Shown here in pieces: positions 35,838-46,450 of a DNA stretch of 64,000 bases. A program made the translations under genes and the position numbers. The DNA lies in the NCBI GenBank assembly GCA_013176395.1, contig JABMLP010000017.1:186001-250000 (forward strand), written 5' to 3'. Source of the DNA: Venturia oleaginea (lineage: Eukaryota > Ascomycota > Dothideomycetes > Venturiales > Venturiaceae). The notes beneath the pieces were generated by a model. The model made no database searches, had not been told where the DNA came from, and was given only the letters and a program-made list of their open reading frames with translations. Each line of letters starts with the position of its first letter. The stretch's first letter is position 1.

Positions 35838-36545
35838 TGTCGGTTTTGAATATACTGGCAACTTCGGGGAGTGATTTCTTTAGCACGTCTAGGTAGTTCG
35901 CATCATGACTGGACCCCGTACGAGTCGGCTCATTCGTTGCCGCACGGCCGAGGCATAGCCCACAACTTCTAGTGGAACAGCAAAAAGCACGAAGAGTTGG
36001 AAGCCTGAAGTAGTCATCTCCCCCGCCATGCGGCAGAACGGCTGCCAAAACATCAGTGCTGCATTTTGGTGGGTACGGATAGACTGGCCTTCCCAATGCC
36101 GTTCTTCAACCCCTTTTTCGAGGGCCACAACCATCGTACTCATTCAGGTAGCCAGTACCTTAGAGCATGGAACATGAGTCCAGAGTTTCCATCGTGCGTG
36201 AATATTCGAACGGAACACCATTGTGTCCAACGGATGGCCTGATCCCGTCCGGCTTTACGACCGTCAAACCATCCTCCTGCATCATCCACAGGAATTTTGG
36301 CTGCAAAACACGAACTCGGCGGAACCTCCAAGCATACGCCTAACTGACCCATTACGTCTATCAAAACAGGGTTCCAGGCAGGTACTGGCTGCAATGAGTC
36401 GCATAGTTGGTAAGTAGCATGCCATCAGATGTACGACAACGAGCCCCTGAATGAAGACTACTCACTTGGAGGCGCCAATTCTCCTCGAAACTAGATATCT
36501 CCCAACTAATCGGATGGATGACCTCGGGAATCTGAGAATACTGCA
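35838..36545 (-). pseudogene. Unrecognised multi-exon remnant
   Basis: On the minus strand, QYSQIPEVIHPISWEISSFEENWRLQ (to a GTGAGT donor) joins across an intron to PVPAWNPVLIDVMGQLGVCL (after CATTGCAG), continuing through DAGGWFDGRKAGRDQAIRWTQWCSVRIFTHDGNSGLMFH. A stop then intervenes and TTSGFQLFVLFAVPLEVVGYA follows in another frame. Codon use and the clean intron suggest a real gene, now probably broken. No family recognised. Confidence 0.4.
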
Positions 36546-37477
36546 ATCCAGCAAAAGCTCTTAGGGGCGAGGTTACTCGTACACTGCATCTATACGAAAG
36601 ACGATCTCAGCTTATGGATCATGCTAGACAAGTTGCTGGTCTCTCACAGACCACAATGCGAAGAAATCCATCTGTTGCCAAAGGTTTCCAGGACTTGGCC
36701 TCGAAATCCCTATACGAAGTAGTCCCACGCATGTTTTACTGCATCTGAACTCGAAGCAGTTACGGTTGTGTTAGAAGCGAACCCAAATGGAATTATCGAT
36801 CATCTTATACTGCAGCTTGAATAATAGTAGTGGACATGTTAATGCTACTGGACACTTAATAGGCGTAAGACAATCTCGATACCGCGCAAAGCTAAACCCA
36901 AACTGCCCAAGAAAAATACAACCATAAGCGAACACTGATCGATCTGGAAGCCAGGTTTTCGATTTGGATGCCGCGGAGTACCGCCCATAATCCACTAATG
37001 CTAAGAGTCTTTGGACCCGCAATGTTTGTGCGCTCAAAGTTTGAGCTCAAGAAACGTAGTCGATTCATACAGGCGCTGGACAGAATGACTCCGCCACATC
37101 CGGTAGCCAGCACAAGGAGTTCGTCAAGGGTAGCAACACCAAGTCAGATGTACAGCTCGACTCTTCTGAACCCCTTCCGCGGCATTCACGTCGTGGATTA
37201 AAATGAGGCTCTAACACTTGCCAGGATCAAAACCACGACCCTTATTTCGGCGAGGTTACCGACGCTACTTGGCCTGCGATACTTGGCCATTATTCAGCCT
37301 AGCAGAGACACACACCCAGGAAACAGATACGCACAGGAGACAGGTATGATTAGGAGAGGGCTACTTGGCAAACTGTACAAATACCCTCAGTTCCTTCGAC
37401 ATTCTCATCCCCATCATCACAACACAATCATCTCACTTCATCGATCGACTACACCAATCCAACCAACCATCTTCAAT
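36546..37477. other. Intergenic, no gene seen
   Basis: About 0.9 kb between the remnant and the secreted-protein gene. No gene supported; the CA/CT-rich 37380-37477 part looks like the leader of the next gene. Confidence 0.4.
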
Positions 37478-37880
37478 ATGCAGTTCACACTCATCACCGC
37501 TCTCGTCCTCGCCGCCGGCGCTGCCGCCGACTACGCAAGTGCCTTCACTCCCTAAGCATCTCCCAATCTTACTAACATCCCAACAGACCACCTGCAGCAA
37601 AGGCGGTACCACCGGTTACTGCAACGTCTACAACAACAACGGTGTCCGCACAGGCGTCCGATCCGCCTGCCGCAAGGTAAGAATCCCTTCAACCCAGCAG
37701 AACAGCCCTTTTCTCTCTTCATCTTTTCAACCCACCCCTTTGATCCGACACCAAATACCCAGATCCATTACTAAACACCACCTCCAGGCCTCCAGCTGCG
37801 AAGTCGAGGGAAACGGTTGCTGGTTGAACGCAGAGTACATCAAGTCTGGTGGTGGATACTACTCCAACTGCTCTGGTTAG
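37478..37880 (+). CDS. Small secreted cysteine-rich protein
   Basis: Exons 37478-37534, 37587-37676 and 37788-37880 give 79 residues. The N-terminus MQFTLITALVLAAGAAA is a clear signal peptide, probably cut before or near DY. The mature part is about 60 residues with six cysteines (TTCSKGG, GYCNVY, SACRK, SSCEVE, NGCWLN, SNCSG), enough for three disulfides, and is rich in Gly, Asn and Ser. Intron 1 starts with GC rather than GT (GCAAGT), the standard variant donor; only this join keeps the cysteine frame. Such proteins in fungi are candidate effectors, antifungal peptides or wall proteins; no family is recognised, so no role is assigned. Confidence 0.8.
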
Positions 37881-38449
37881 ATTATTCTTTACCAGTCCAC
37901 AGATTATGCTATCAAGTTGTTGACATTGGGGGATGGAGAATGGGGGTTTCGAAGGGATTGATGACGTGGTGGATAGGATGAATTCGTTTCTTTATAAGCA
38001 TGTGGATTTGTTCTTGGGGTAGTGCTCAATACATTTTTGCTGCCGCTTGAACACTCAAGCCCTGATGTTTTTGTGATTCGCTTTGTGATGTTTTTGGTAT
38101 GTCGGGGGATTTTGAAGGTCGGGTCGAGGAGTTGGATCTGTATCTTGCTGAATTGGATAATTGTCCTCGGCTAATTTGATAACCTGATGTCTGAATTGGC
38201 CCCGCTGTTGATTCCCTTGTCGATAGATAAAAGTTCGGATTATATCGTCGTCAGACCAAATTTCAATGTCTCGACTTGCAAAAACCTAAAATGTTAAATA
38301 TCAGCACATCGGAAGCATGTGAAAAGCCTTTGGCAGAAACTGCGCATCTATTATACGGCACTCGAATGATTTTTTCCATGAGATGCACTGCTCATGTTCT
38401 GTAGCTATACTATCCTTCGAGTAGATATTGTCAAGATACCCAGAACGGT
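37881..38449. other. Intergenic, no gene seen
   Basis: 0.57 kb of 3' flank between convergent genes. Nothing else seen. Confidence 0.4.
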
Positions 38450-39826
38450 TTACTCCACGTCAGTATCATGTCCGTCCGTCCCTTCATCATCGGACTCAAA
38501 GTCGACTTCTTCCTCATCAGCCATTTCCATGTCTGCGGTATCAACAAGCTTTTGTCTCTCGAGTCGGTGCTTTACTCCCTCAGCCCACGAAGCATCTTCC
38601 TCTGTGGGTTCAATAGACGCAGCGATAGGCTGAGGAACCGCATCGGGGCTATCGTCGCTCAGATCGATATTCATCGCAACTTTTCCGTCATCTTCTCCGT
38701 CCAAATTACCAGAAGCTTCAATATCTTGTGCGTCTGGAACTTCCTCCTCACCCATTTTCACAGCAATCTCCTCCTCCTATTCCCCAGCCATTAAATCAAC
38801 CTCCGCTTTCGCATATGCGATCCAATGCTTCAAATTCCCCAGTCCCATGCCAGCCAGCCGCCTACGAACATCCCTCCGCAATTTGGCCAGTACTCTCTCA
38901 GCCACGTCATCGTTCACCTCAGCAGGAAGCGCGGTAGCGAAGATCTTATTCCAGCATCTCACTCCGCTGATGATGCCATGTTCGTGTGAAGTTCCTCTCT
39001 GGTATTCGATGTTACCGTAATACTCGATGAGGAGTTCATCCAAGAGAATGGCTGTGACCATGGAGATTGCTCTGTTGCAAGCGATCTTGGGATATGTTCG
39101 ACGGATGTGTGAGTGGAGCTTTCGTTTATATCTCTCCATTTCCGATACGGGCTCCATGTCCTTCCGCTTGGATGGGAGAACTGTAGATTCCAGCATCTTG
39201 AAAAAGGAGCGAGCACCCAATGATACGGTACTGAGAAAGCCGTCGTCAACGCAGGCTCCAAAATCTTCATCCTGATGTGAGAAGTCGGAAAGTGTCTCGG
39301 CGATTCGATCGTACTTAACTTGCAGCTTGGCAGGTGCCTCTGGGCCATGCAATGCAGAGGTAAGAACAAGGAGGATGTCGACATCATTTGTGGCGACCTC
39401 TGGCACTTTGGGCAACAACTTCAGGACGATGCTTGATTTCTCGAGCTCACCCCTGGAGACCTTCTTCGCAAATCTGATCAAATTTTGAGCGGAATGGTAG
39501 TGGTAACATAAGCTATGCAGCCACGCCATGATGCCGAACCCAAATGGCAAATTTCGAAAGTATTCGTATTTATCGTCGTCGGTTCGACTCTTATCGTATT
39601 GGATTTCTTGAATCCCGTGGTTCAGCGAAAGTTTGGAAATGTATTTGGTGGGAAACACATTGGGCAGCGCATGACACTCGCAGTTCGGATCGCTGGTGTT
39701 CAGAAAATGTTGGTGCGATAAGAAGATCCGTGAGATTTGTAACCGCGCTGTAAAGCTGCTTCTGAAGGATGTGGGGAGGAGGAGTGGCGAGTGTACCACT
39801 GTGCCACGCAAGCTGCATTGTTCCAT
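38450..39826 (-). CDS. Hypothetical protein, with acidic tail beyond an in-frame stop
   Basis: A 349-codon minus-strand frame ends at TAG 38777-38779. Its central part (FGFGIMAWLHSLCYHYHSAQ, DVDILLVLTSALHGPEAPAKL, RTYPKIACNRAISMVTAILLDELLIEYYG, LRRDVRRRLAGMGLGNLKHW) reads as a real, mostly helical protein, but no domain is recognised. The same frame goes on for another 108 codons after the TAG with a very acidic sequence (EEEIAVKMGEEEVPDAQ...DEEEVDFESDDEG), stopping at 38450. The 5' end is uncertain: another open frame at 39591-39941 also looks coding (KTLEKYYSSHGTMQLAWHSG), so an intron or frameshift may lie near 39600. Confidence 0.5.
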
Positions 39827-39968
39827 GCGAAGAGTAATACTTCTCCAACGTCTTACAAGCTCGTAATATCCTGCCCAGCCGAAAGCGAATAACGACGTGA
39901 ACTAGTGCAATGACTATGTTCGAAACTAGGCCGTTCGCCACGGTTGTATAGGCACTCCCTGGTATTGC

Positions 39969-40877
39969 CTAAACCCGGGCGAACTCTTGGAAGTCTTCGT
40001 CGAGCTCGTCATAGGTCATCTTCAGATCTCTTTCAAACGCGTTCACCTCTCTTCTGAGGTTACGAGAAAGTTTAGTCCATTCGTCCAAAATTCCAAATCT
40101 CTTGCCATGTCGATCGAGTTTATCAATACCCGCGTCTGACAGATTGAAGGTGTCAACGGTGGTAGGAGAACCGTCAAAAAACTGGATGAAGGCACTCTCT
40201 TCTCTGCCGAAGTCTAAACGGTGGCGAAACTCTATGAATGTGCTCCCTAACGTATACGCAAAGAAAACCTCGCACATTTCGTTACATCTTTGGTTCACCC
40301 GCAGATTTTTCATCGCTTTCCAAGAGACGTGGATGGCCATGAGGAGGTCCTCAATGATTACCACGTACTGCCGATGTCCTCTACTTTCTGTAAAGAATGT
40401 GGCTATGTGTTTTGCGTGGAGAGAGTTGGCGCGACATAAGATATGGACAAATTGACCATGCTGTCATGATTGTTTAGCGGTTGTACTTGAATAGATTAGA
40501 GCTTGAGCGTTCAACAGTGATAGGTGACAAAACTTAACAGTTGATGAGCTTTTTCCGAGGTATTGAGTCTGCGCAGAAAGGGTGGAGCAATCAACTTACC
40601 TATCGTCGTCCTCGTCTGGCTTCTCCATCACTGCCAGTATCCCGTGTCCCAACTTGCCGTCGTTTTCTTTCAGTATATTCCGTAAGGTGACGAACACCGT
40701 TTCCTTAGGCGCAAGTGCAAGGAGTATGGCAATGTTCTTCAACCCGTCACGCGTAATAGCCTCAAATCCAATGCCAGATTCGTCAAAGGTTCCATCAAAG
40801 ACATGACTGCGCAAGTACTCGGAGAGCGCTGGTAGAGCGCTGATTCCACCGTAGGCATCGGATGTTTGTGAAGTCAT
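39969..40877 (-). CDS. Hypothetical protein, two exons
   Basis: Exon 1, 40877-40600, begins MTSQTSDAYGGISALP and ends EKPDEDDD. A 219-bp intron (GTAAGT...AAAGTAG) and exon 2, 40380-39969, complete 229 residues. The product has helical stretches (GLKNIAILLALAPKETVFVTL, VVIIEDLLMAIHVSWKAM) and a charged C-terminus (WTKLSRNLRREVNAFERDLKM). No recognised domain. The more obvious acceptor at 40452 would break the frame; the one chosen is the only nearby AG that keeps phase. The gene lies on the same strand as, and just upstream of, another unknown gene. Confidence 0.55.
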
Positions 40878-41407
40878 GTTGTGAGGAGAGGCGAGTGGTA
40901 TGACCTATAACGAGGCAATGACCAAGCGGAGAAAAGAAAGTTCGATGGAGTTCGATGGAAGACAAAAAGCTGTGTCGAGGTTTTCAGGTGGTCGTGGCCG
41001 CGAAATTCGTGGTGTGCCAAATTGCAATACGAATGACTTCCAGTCTACAAACGATGATGAGCTAAAAGCTAGGGGTTTGGGGCAGAGGCTCGCGGTGACG
41101 ACGGTGTATCACAGGCAATACACTTGTAACAGAATTTTGGTATGAGATCGTAGGCGATTTCAAAGCCTTGATGTGGGTTGTCGGTGTTTTTGGGTTGAGT
41201 GGTGTTGTAAAGTATTGTCGAAAATATTCACCCTACCCGACAACTATGCTGCAAGATCGACAACTTGCCTGGCCTGCACATTATCCCTAGCATCTCAAAT
41301 ACAACTTTTCTCCTTCCACTCCAATCCCAAAATTGCATATGGCCTAACCCAGATCGTTCATGATTGAGTCAGCCTCCATTATACTTACTTTCACACAGTT
41401 CATACAC
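40878..41407. other. Intergenic upstream of hypothetical gene
   Basis: Half a kilobase between the SEN2 3' end and the start of the 229-residue protein gene, both on minus. No gene supported. Confidence 0.4.
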
Positions 41408-43294
41408 TCAATCCCGATTCCTGTTTGGACTCCATCTTCGCAACGTAAACTCCCGAATTTTATATCTCTGCAGTATCTTGCCGATGTCCTTTTCTGAGCC
41501 CTCGTCCTCAGCCGGAGCCGGAACATCAACATACACCAAGATGAGCGTCTTTATGACATGGCCTTGAACACGATTGGCGCAGTGTAGCCAGTGCCAGCTC
41601 TTCCTGGCCATCTTCTTGTCGACCTCTTCAGCACGCTCTGGAGAGGCACGCCAGTAGGCGTCAGTATACGAGGGCACAATCATGATAGCGAACGTGGCAT
41701 GCGTGAAGACAGGACCACGCTCGTAGAGAAGAAAGTCCACGGCGAACTTGATGCCTTCCCTGACCACCCAACCCAAGGAGCGGAAGTGATGGTATACCAC
41801 GTAACTCAGCATGAAGGGATCATCAGGCTTCAAGTGGTCTGCAGATGCTGGGGGAAAGTACGACTTTCGGCGGAAGTGCTGAAGCAGAGCCATATTACTG
41901 TCGATGGTAGTTTGCGTTTCTGGGTCCACAACCTTGAGAACTCCAAGGGCATATGAGAGGTAGAAAGCCTCCGCTAGGGACAACTGGAGATGTTCTTGGT
42001 TGATGGGCTCTTCGGGTACTGGAGCCTCTTCCGTATCTTCGTCGTAGGCATCGTCTTCCACGGGCAAGGCTTCAGCCAAAGACAGTTGGGGTAGGTTCTG
42101 GTCGATTGGCTCCTCGGTGCGGACCGCATGTGCCTCCTCTTCTTTCACGAGCTCTTGGGCGCTATCGTGCTTCTTGGCTGCCTCAGTTGGCTCCTCAAGC
42201 TGTGAAACCGCCTGCACTGCTTCGTCTTCAGAGTGCTCTTCAACGCTGTCACGCAGTTTGACGGCCTTGAGTGAGCTCCCGGGCTTTGAGACACCCTGCA
42301 CATCTTCATCTTCGGAGGTCTCTTGAGCACTGTCGTGCTTTTCTTTGACCTTGGTTGACACCTCACATGAAGCTTGCGGCATGGACTCCATGTGAGAAAA
42401 CACATGTCGGAGGTTTGATTCTGGAGCATCGTTTTTAACCTCGATCGGCTGTTCGCGTGAGACCAGTGGAAGGTACACAATCTGGGGGAAAACATGTTGG
42501 AGATTTGGTTCCTCCGTCTGCATCGCGCTGGGATCTTGAGCTTGAGGCTTTTCGGCTTGGAGCTCTTCAACTTGAGGCCTCTCCGCTTGGACCTCTTCAG
42601 CTTGAGGCTTCGCTTGGAGCTCTTCCACTTCAGGCTTTGTCACTTGAGGCTCTTCCAATTCCGGCTCCTCTGCTTCTAGCATATCGATATTTTCAGCCTC
42701 CTTCCGTTTCTGCTCCTCGAGCGCCTCTCTTTCTAATCTCGCTCTCTCTCGCTTGAACTCCATCCTGACATTTCGTCGCGACGTAGTCACCTCCTCGGCA
42801 GTCATAGACGCGACCAGACCAAGCCTACGCCTTTCCATATCCAACCAATTGGGCTCACTTCGACTCAAAGTACCCGTTCCGAAGAATCCCATCTCCCACA
42901 GTGCTCGCACGGTCGCTGGGTCTGTCACATGGACAGACTGCGTGGTTACAGACAAATAGCCGCTATATATTGTCGCATGAGAGGATGGAGGAGAGAGCCA
43001 GTCGTGCAAGACCAGATAAGCGATGCGAAAGAGGGATAGTGGATTGTTAGGTAAGAAGTTAGAAATTGGATAGACGCTCAATGGCATTGGTCGTGCGTGT
43101 AACTTGTGGTAATTTGGGCGTTTTGGCCGCGGTGCCCCGATGGCAGTGGCTTCCGGAGTCACTTTGACGGTTCCGTTCATGTCATTATTTTCCTCTCTTG
43201 CTATTGTTGTTTGCGGATCTTCTGTTGCGCTTCCCGAAGTCTGTCCGGTTTGTGCTTCTTCCATCGTTGTCATTGTGGTTGAATTTTGAATCAT
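41408..43294 (-). CDS. SEN2: tRNA-splicing endonuclease subunit Sen2
   Basis: Single exon, 628 residues. Sen2 is one of two catalytic subunits of the Sen2-Sen34-Sen54-Sen15 complex that cuts introns out of nuclear pre-tRNAs; it cleaves the 5' splice site. The N-terminal block YHKLHARPMPLSVYPISNFLPNNPLSL and GTLSRSEPNWL are typical of fungal Sen2. A long Glu/Pro/Gln-rich insertion (about residues 185-430) carries imperfect EELQAEKPQ repeats and is probably disordered. The nuclease domain contains VVREGIKFAVDFLLYERGP; the predicted catalytic residues are Tyr524, His532 (FTHATF) and Lys582 (GHVIKTLIL). It diverges from AIM25 across 333 bp. Two intron-bearing tRNA genes, its kind of substrate, lie in this same window. 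Confidence 0.93.
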   Translation of the reverse strand: MIQNSTTMTTMEEAQTGQTSGSATEDPQTTIAREENNDMNGTVKVTPEATAIGAPRPKRPNYHKLHARPMPLSVYPISNFLPNNPLSLFRIAYLVLHDWLSPPSSHATIYSGYLSVTTQSVHVTDPATVRALWEMGFFGTGTLSRSEPNWLDMERRRLGLVASMTAEEVTTSRRNVRMEFKRERARLEREALEEQKRKEAENIDMLEAEEPELEEPQVTKPEVEELQAKPQAEEVQAERPQVEELQAEKPQAQDPSAMQTEEPNLQHVFPQIVYLPLVSREQPIEVKNDAPESNLRHVFSHMESMPQASCEVSTKVKEKHDSAQETSEDEDVQGVSKPGSSLKAVKLRDSVEEHSEDEAVQAVSQLEEPTEAAKKHDSAQELVKEEEAHAVRTEEPIDQNLPQLSLAEALPVEDDAYDEDTEEAPVPEEPINQEHLQLSLAEAFYLSYALGVLKVVDPETQTTIDSNMALLQHFRRKSYFPPASADHLKPDDPFMLSYVVYHHFRSLGWVVREGIKFAVDFLLYERGPVFTHATFAIMIVPSYTDAYWRASPERAEEVDKKMARKSWHWLHCANRVQGHVIKTLILVYVDVPAPAEDEGSEKDIGKILQRYKIREFTLRRWSPNRNRD

Positions 43295-43627
43295 CCTTAA
43301 CCAAAAGCCGTCCCAAATTGAAGCTTGATGAGAAACGATGGGTGAGAAGAGATTCTTTGCAACTCTTGGGTCCTAGAGTGATTGAAATCTTTTCCCTTCA
43401 CTCAACTCGCTGCGACCGTCTTCCCCCTTGGCAAAGAATGGTTGTGTATTAATTATGGTGGTGATGAGTCTGGTCCAAAGTTTTTCGGAGGAGCTTAGTG
43501 CCTCGCCGCAACTCAAACGGAAAATGACTTTCCGCAGCCTTCTTTCTTATGGAGTTTGAGCCTACCCACCTGTCCGGTCAGCAAACCCTTGGGAAGTCTG
43601 GTTAACACCTCTAAATCCACTCACAAG
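43295..43627. promoter_or_regulatory. Shared promoter region SEN2 / AIM25
   Basis: 333 bp between two divergent start codons. No specific binding site stands out. Confidence 0.5.
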
Positions 43628-45352
43628 ATGCTGCCGTCCTTGAGACTGTCGAGGATAGCTCGGACTCAGACGAGATCTGTTTCCAGCCGCCGTCTACCCA
43701 CCAGAGGACCTCGCAATACCGTTGCACGACCACCACTACCTGAGCGCCGTGAAATTCCAAGACGTGTGCCACAGGATCAATCGAATAACGCGCCGCTGAG
43801 GCCTCAGGGACAACAGCAGGGGGTTCAGAATGGAGAGGTCGAGAAGCCGCAAGAGGAGGCAGAGGGGGAACAATCAAAGGTGGAGACTGTTAGCAGTGCT
43901 CTTCACGAAGCATCAGAGCAGGGCGAGAATCCTCTTGACTCCCCCGTCCACATGCCCGAGGATCCCCATGGAGTTCTTAAGCACACTCATCCGGCCATGG
44001 CCATACTAAATAACTCGTCGATAGTTATACAGCGGCAACTGGAGATAATGAATGTGCTTCTTGGCTTTGAACAGGCAAATCGATACGTTATAATGGACCC
44101 GCAAGGCAATCACGTTGGTTATTTGGCAGAACAAGATCACGGAATTGGAAGCACAATGAAGAGGCAGGCTTTCAAGACGCATCGGAGTTTTACTACACAT
44201 GTCTTTGACAAGAATGAGAAGGAAGTTTTACGGATACATCGGCCCTTTGCATGGATCAATTCGAGGATAGGCGTGTATGACGCTGTAAATCCGGATGAAA
44301 GCTTTGCGCCGTCTACTCCTACAGCTTTGGAAGGAGTCAGTGTTCCTGCGGCGCTGGGAGAATCTCAGGCACAAGTCTCGTCACTGGCACTGGAAGATAT
44401 GCGTATGATTGGCGAGACACATCAAGAATGGGCACTACTAAGACGTAAATACAACATGTTCCTCTACCGTCAATCGCAACATCTACCTCAACAAGAAGAC
44501 GCCCCTCGCCTAACCTCCGGAGACCTCCCACTGTCTAATTCTATCGCTCTACAAACCGTGGACGAAAAACACCCCGACGGAGTAATGGTTCAATGGGCAC
44601 ACTGTGACGAGCCAATGCTTTCATGGGACTTCTCCTTAAAGTCGGAGGATGGCAAACTGATCGGATCCGTCAGCCGAAATTTCGCGGGATTCGGCCGTGA
44701 GATCTTCACTGATACAGGTGTCTACGCCCTTCGGATGGACTCCGCAGCTCTCACTGAGGAACCGAAGCACATTATTTCCAAAACTGGACAGTCCGAGGAC
44801 CGATATATTGGCATGACTCTGGATCAGCGTGCTATCATGTTAGCGACAGCTGTCAGTATTGACTTCGATTACTTCAGCCGACATAGTGGAGGAGTAACAG
44901 GTGGTGGATTCATGCCCCTTTGGTTTCCAGGCATGGGTGGCGGCGCAGCCGAAGCTGGAGCAGTTGGTGCTGCTGGCGAGACAGGCGTCGCTGGTGAAGT
45001 CGCTGGGGCAGCACGAGGGGTCGGAACTGCTGCTGGTGCTGATGGAGCAATTGCGGGAGCTGGAACGATGGCTGGATATGAAGCTATGCAACATGCACGT
45101 GGGCGAAGTGATGATGGTTCACCAGTCAGCGGCGACGATGCAAGTCCCACAAATTTGAATTGGGCAGACGACAACTCCCCTCAAAGCAGTCAAGATGCAT
45201 GGGGAACTGGAAATGATCCCTGGGCTGGTGGAAACTCAGGTGTAGGCGGGTGGAATGACAGCGGTGTGCCTCCACAAGCACCACCGGATCGCTCAGGAGA
45301 CGGTGACGGTGGGGGCTTTAGCTTTTGGGATATATTTGGCGGCGATGAATGA
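43628..45352 (+). CDS. AIM25: Scramblase-family mitochondrial protein Aim25
   Basis: Single exon, 574 residues from the first ATG (MLPSLRLSRIARTQTRSVSSRR), an arginine-rich presequence-like start; the frame is open a further 24 codons upstream but without ATG. A polar region precedes the scramblase domain (about 110-470): IQRQLEIMNVLLGFEQANRYVI, FKTHRSFTTHVFDKNEKEVLRI, RIGVYDA, IGETHQEWALLRRKYNMFLYR, SVSRNFAGFGREIFTDTGVYALR and QRAIMLATAVSIDFDYFSRHSGG. Yeast Aim25 is a mitochondrial relative of phospholipid scramblases involved in mitochondrial integrity. The C-terminal 130 residues are Gly/Ala-rich then Asp/Ser/Trp-rich and likely disordered, ending GGGFSFWDIFGGDE. The family fit is strong; the molecular activity is uncertain. 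Confidence 0.92.
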   Translation: MLPSLRLSRIARTQTRSVSSRRLPTRGPRNTVARPPLPERREIPRRVPQDQSNNAPLRPQGQQQGVQNGEVEKPQEEAEGEQSKVETVSSALHEASEQGENPLDSPVHMPEDPHGVLKHTHPAMAILNNSSIVIQRQLEIMNVLLGFEQANRYVIMDPQGNHVGYLAEQDHGIGSTMKRQAFKTHRSFTTHVFDKNEKEVLRIHRPFAWINSRIGVYDAVNPDESFAPSTPTALEGVSVPAALGESQAQVSSLALEDMRMIGETHQEWALLRRKYNMFLYRQSQHLPQQEDAPRLTSGDLPLSNSIALQTVDEKHPDGVMVQWAHCDEPMLSWDFSLKSEDGKLIGSVSRNFAGFGREIFTDTGVYALRMDSAALTEEPKHIISKTGQSEDRYIGMTLDQRAIMLATAVSIDFDYFSRHSGGVTGGGFMPLWFPGMGGGAAEAGAVGAAGETGVAGEVAGAARGVGTAAGADGAIAGAGTMAGYEAMQHARGRSDDGSPVSGDDASPTNLNWADDNSPQSSQDAWGTGNDPWAGGNSGVGGWNDSGVPPQAPPDRSGDGDGGGFSFWDIFGGDE

Positions 45353-45741
45353 TCATCACCTAGTGGAAGATGAGGCTGATGTACTCGAAAAGTGTCATTA
45401 GAGTGGATTTGCAAAACCAGCGGGTTATGGATAGAACGGCCACAAGGGCTATGGTTTATGTACTGTTATCTCCACAACGAACAGTAATGTGAATCTACCT
45501 GGAGAAGTCGAAATGCGATGCCAAGAAACCGATTGCGTCTTGAGACCGATTTGGTCCTCAATCTCGAAACGGAAATGTGCACGGGTCATGCCTGTCATCG
45601 GCTTTCTTCCAACTCTTGCCTCCATTGCTCCAACAACAACCAGCTCTCTACCTACCTACCAAACCCACGACCACGCTCAACCTCCCACAATCCTCTTGCC
45701 CACCTCTATACCCATCTTAGAAATCAGCAACCTCCCCAGCA
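45353..45741. promoter_or_regulatory. UBC7 upstream region
   Basis: About 390 bp. The last 180 bases are C/T/A-rich with repeated CCTACC and CCCAC, a typical fungal leader. No discrete site is identified. Confidence 0.4.
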
Positions 45742-46450
45742 ATGTCTCAAGCAGCAGCCCAAAAACGTCTCCTAGTCGAATACAAGAACCTTACCAACGA
45801 CCCTCCGGATGGTATTACCGCAGGCCCTTCAAACGAAGATGACATGTTTGTTTGGGAGGCGCTTATTCAGGGGCCTGAGGGGACGCCGTTTGAGGGGGGC
45901 ATTTTCCCGGCGGAATTGAAGTTTCCGAGGGATTATCCGTTGAGTCCGCCTAGTATGAGGTTTACTTGTGAGCTTTGGCATCCTAATGGTGAGTGAAAGT
46001 TTTGGTTCTTGGAAGGGGATGGAAAGGGCGGTGGATAGAGGAGGAGAGGAGGATCGAAGCTGTAGAGAGCACGAATCCCAAGGAGGATCGATAACCCAGC
46101 GATGGGATATGTCAGGAAGCGGCAATGAGGTTATCAATTATAGCATGGAGAAGTTAGGCATCATCGACGAGAGGCACGTCACTAACGCTTCAACAGTGTA
46201 TCCCAACGGCATGGTTTGCATATCGATTCTACATTCACCAGGCGATGATCAGTTCGGATACGAGAAAGCGGAGGAGCGATGGAGTCCAATACAATCGGTC
46301 GAGAAGATATTGATCAGTGTCATGAGCATGTTGGCAGAGCCCAATGATGAAAGTCCTGCAAATGTCGATGCGGCACGGATGTGGAGAGAACAGAGAGCAG
46401 AGTATGAGAAAATTGTTAGGCAGAATGTCAGAAAAGGATTGGGATTGTGA
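45742..46450 (+). CDS. UBC7: Ubiquitin-conjugating enzyme E2, Ubc7 type
   Basis: Exons 45742-45988 and 46197-46450, joined over a 208-bp intron that splits a valine codon, give 166 residues. The UBC fold is complete: [32 protein letters not shown], the HPN motif at the exon junction, and catalytic Cys90 in [10 protein letters not shown]. The acidic loop after the cysteine ([17 protein letters not shown]) is the insertion that marks the Ubc7/UBE2G group. In yeast this enzyme works at the ER membrane with Cue1 and the Hrd1 and Doa10 ligases in ER-associated degradation. The family assignment is firm; ER recruitment here is by analogy. Confidence 0.95.

Noticed and set aside
43556..43627. Longer AIM25 start at a non-ATG codon
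   Set aside because: The first ATG at 43628 gives a good mitochondrial presequence; the upstream frame has no ATG.
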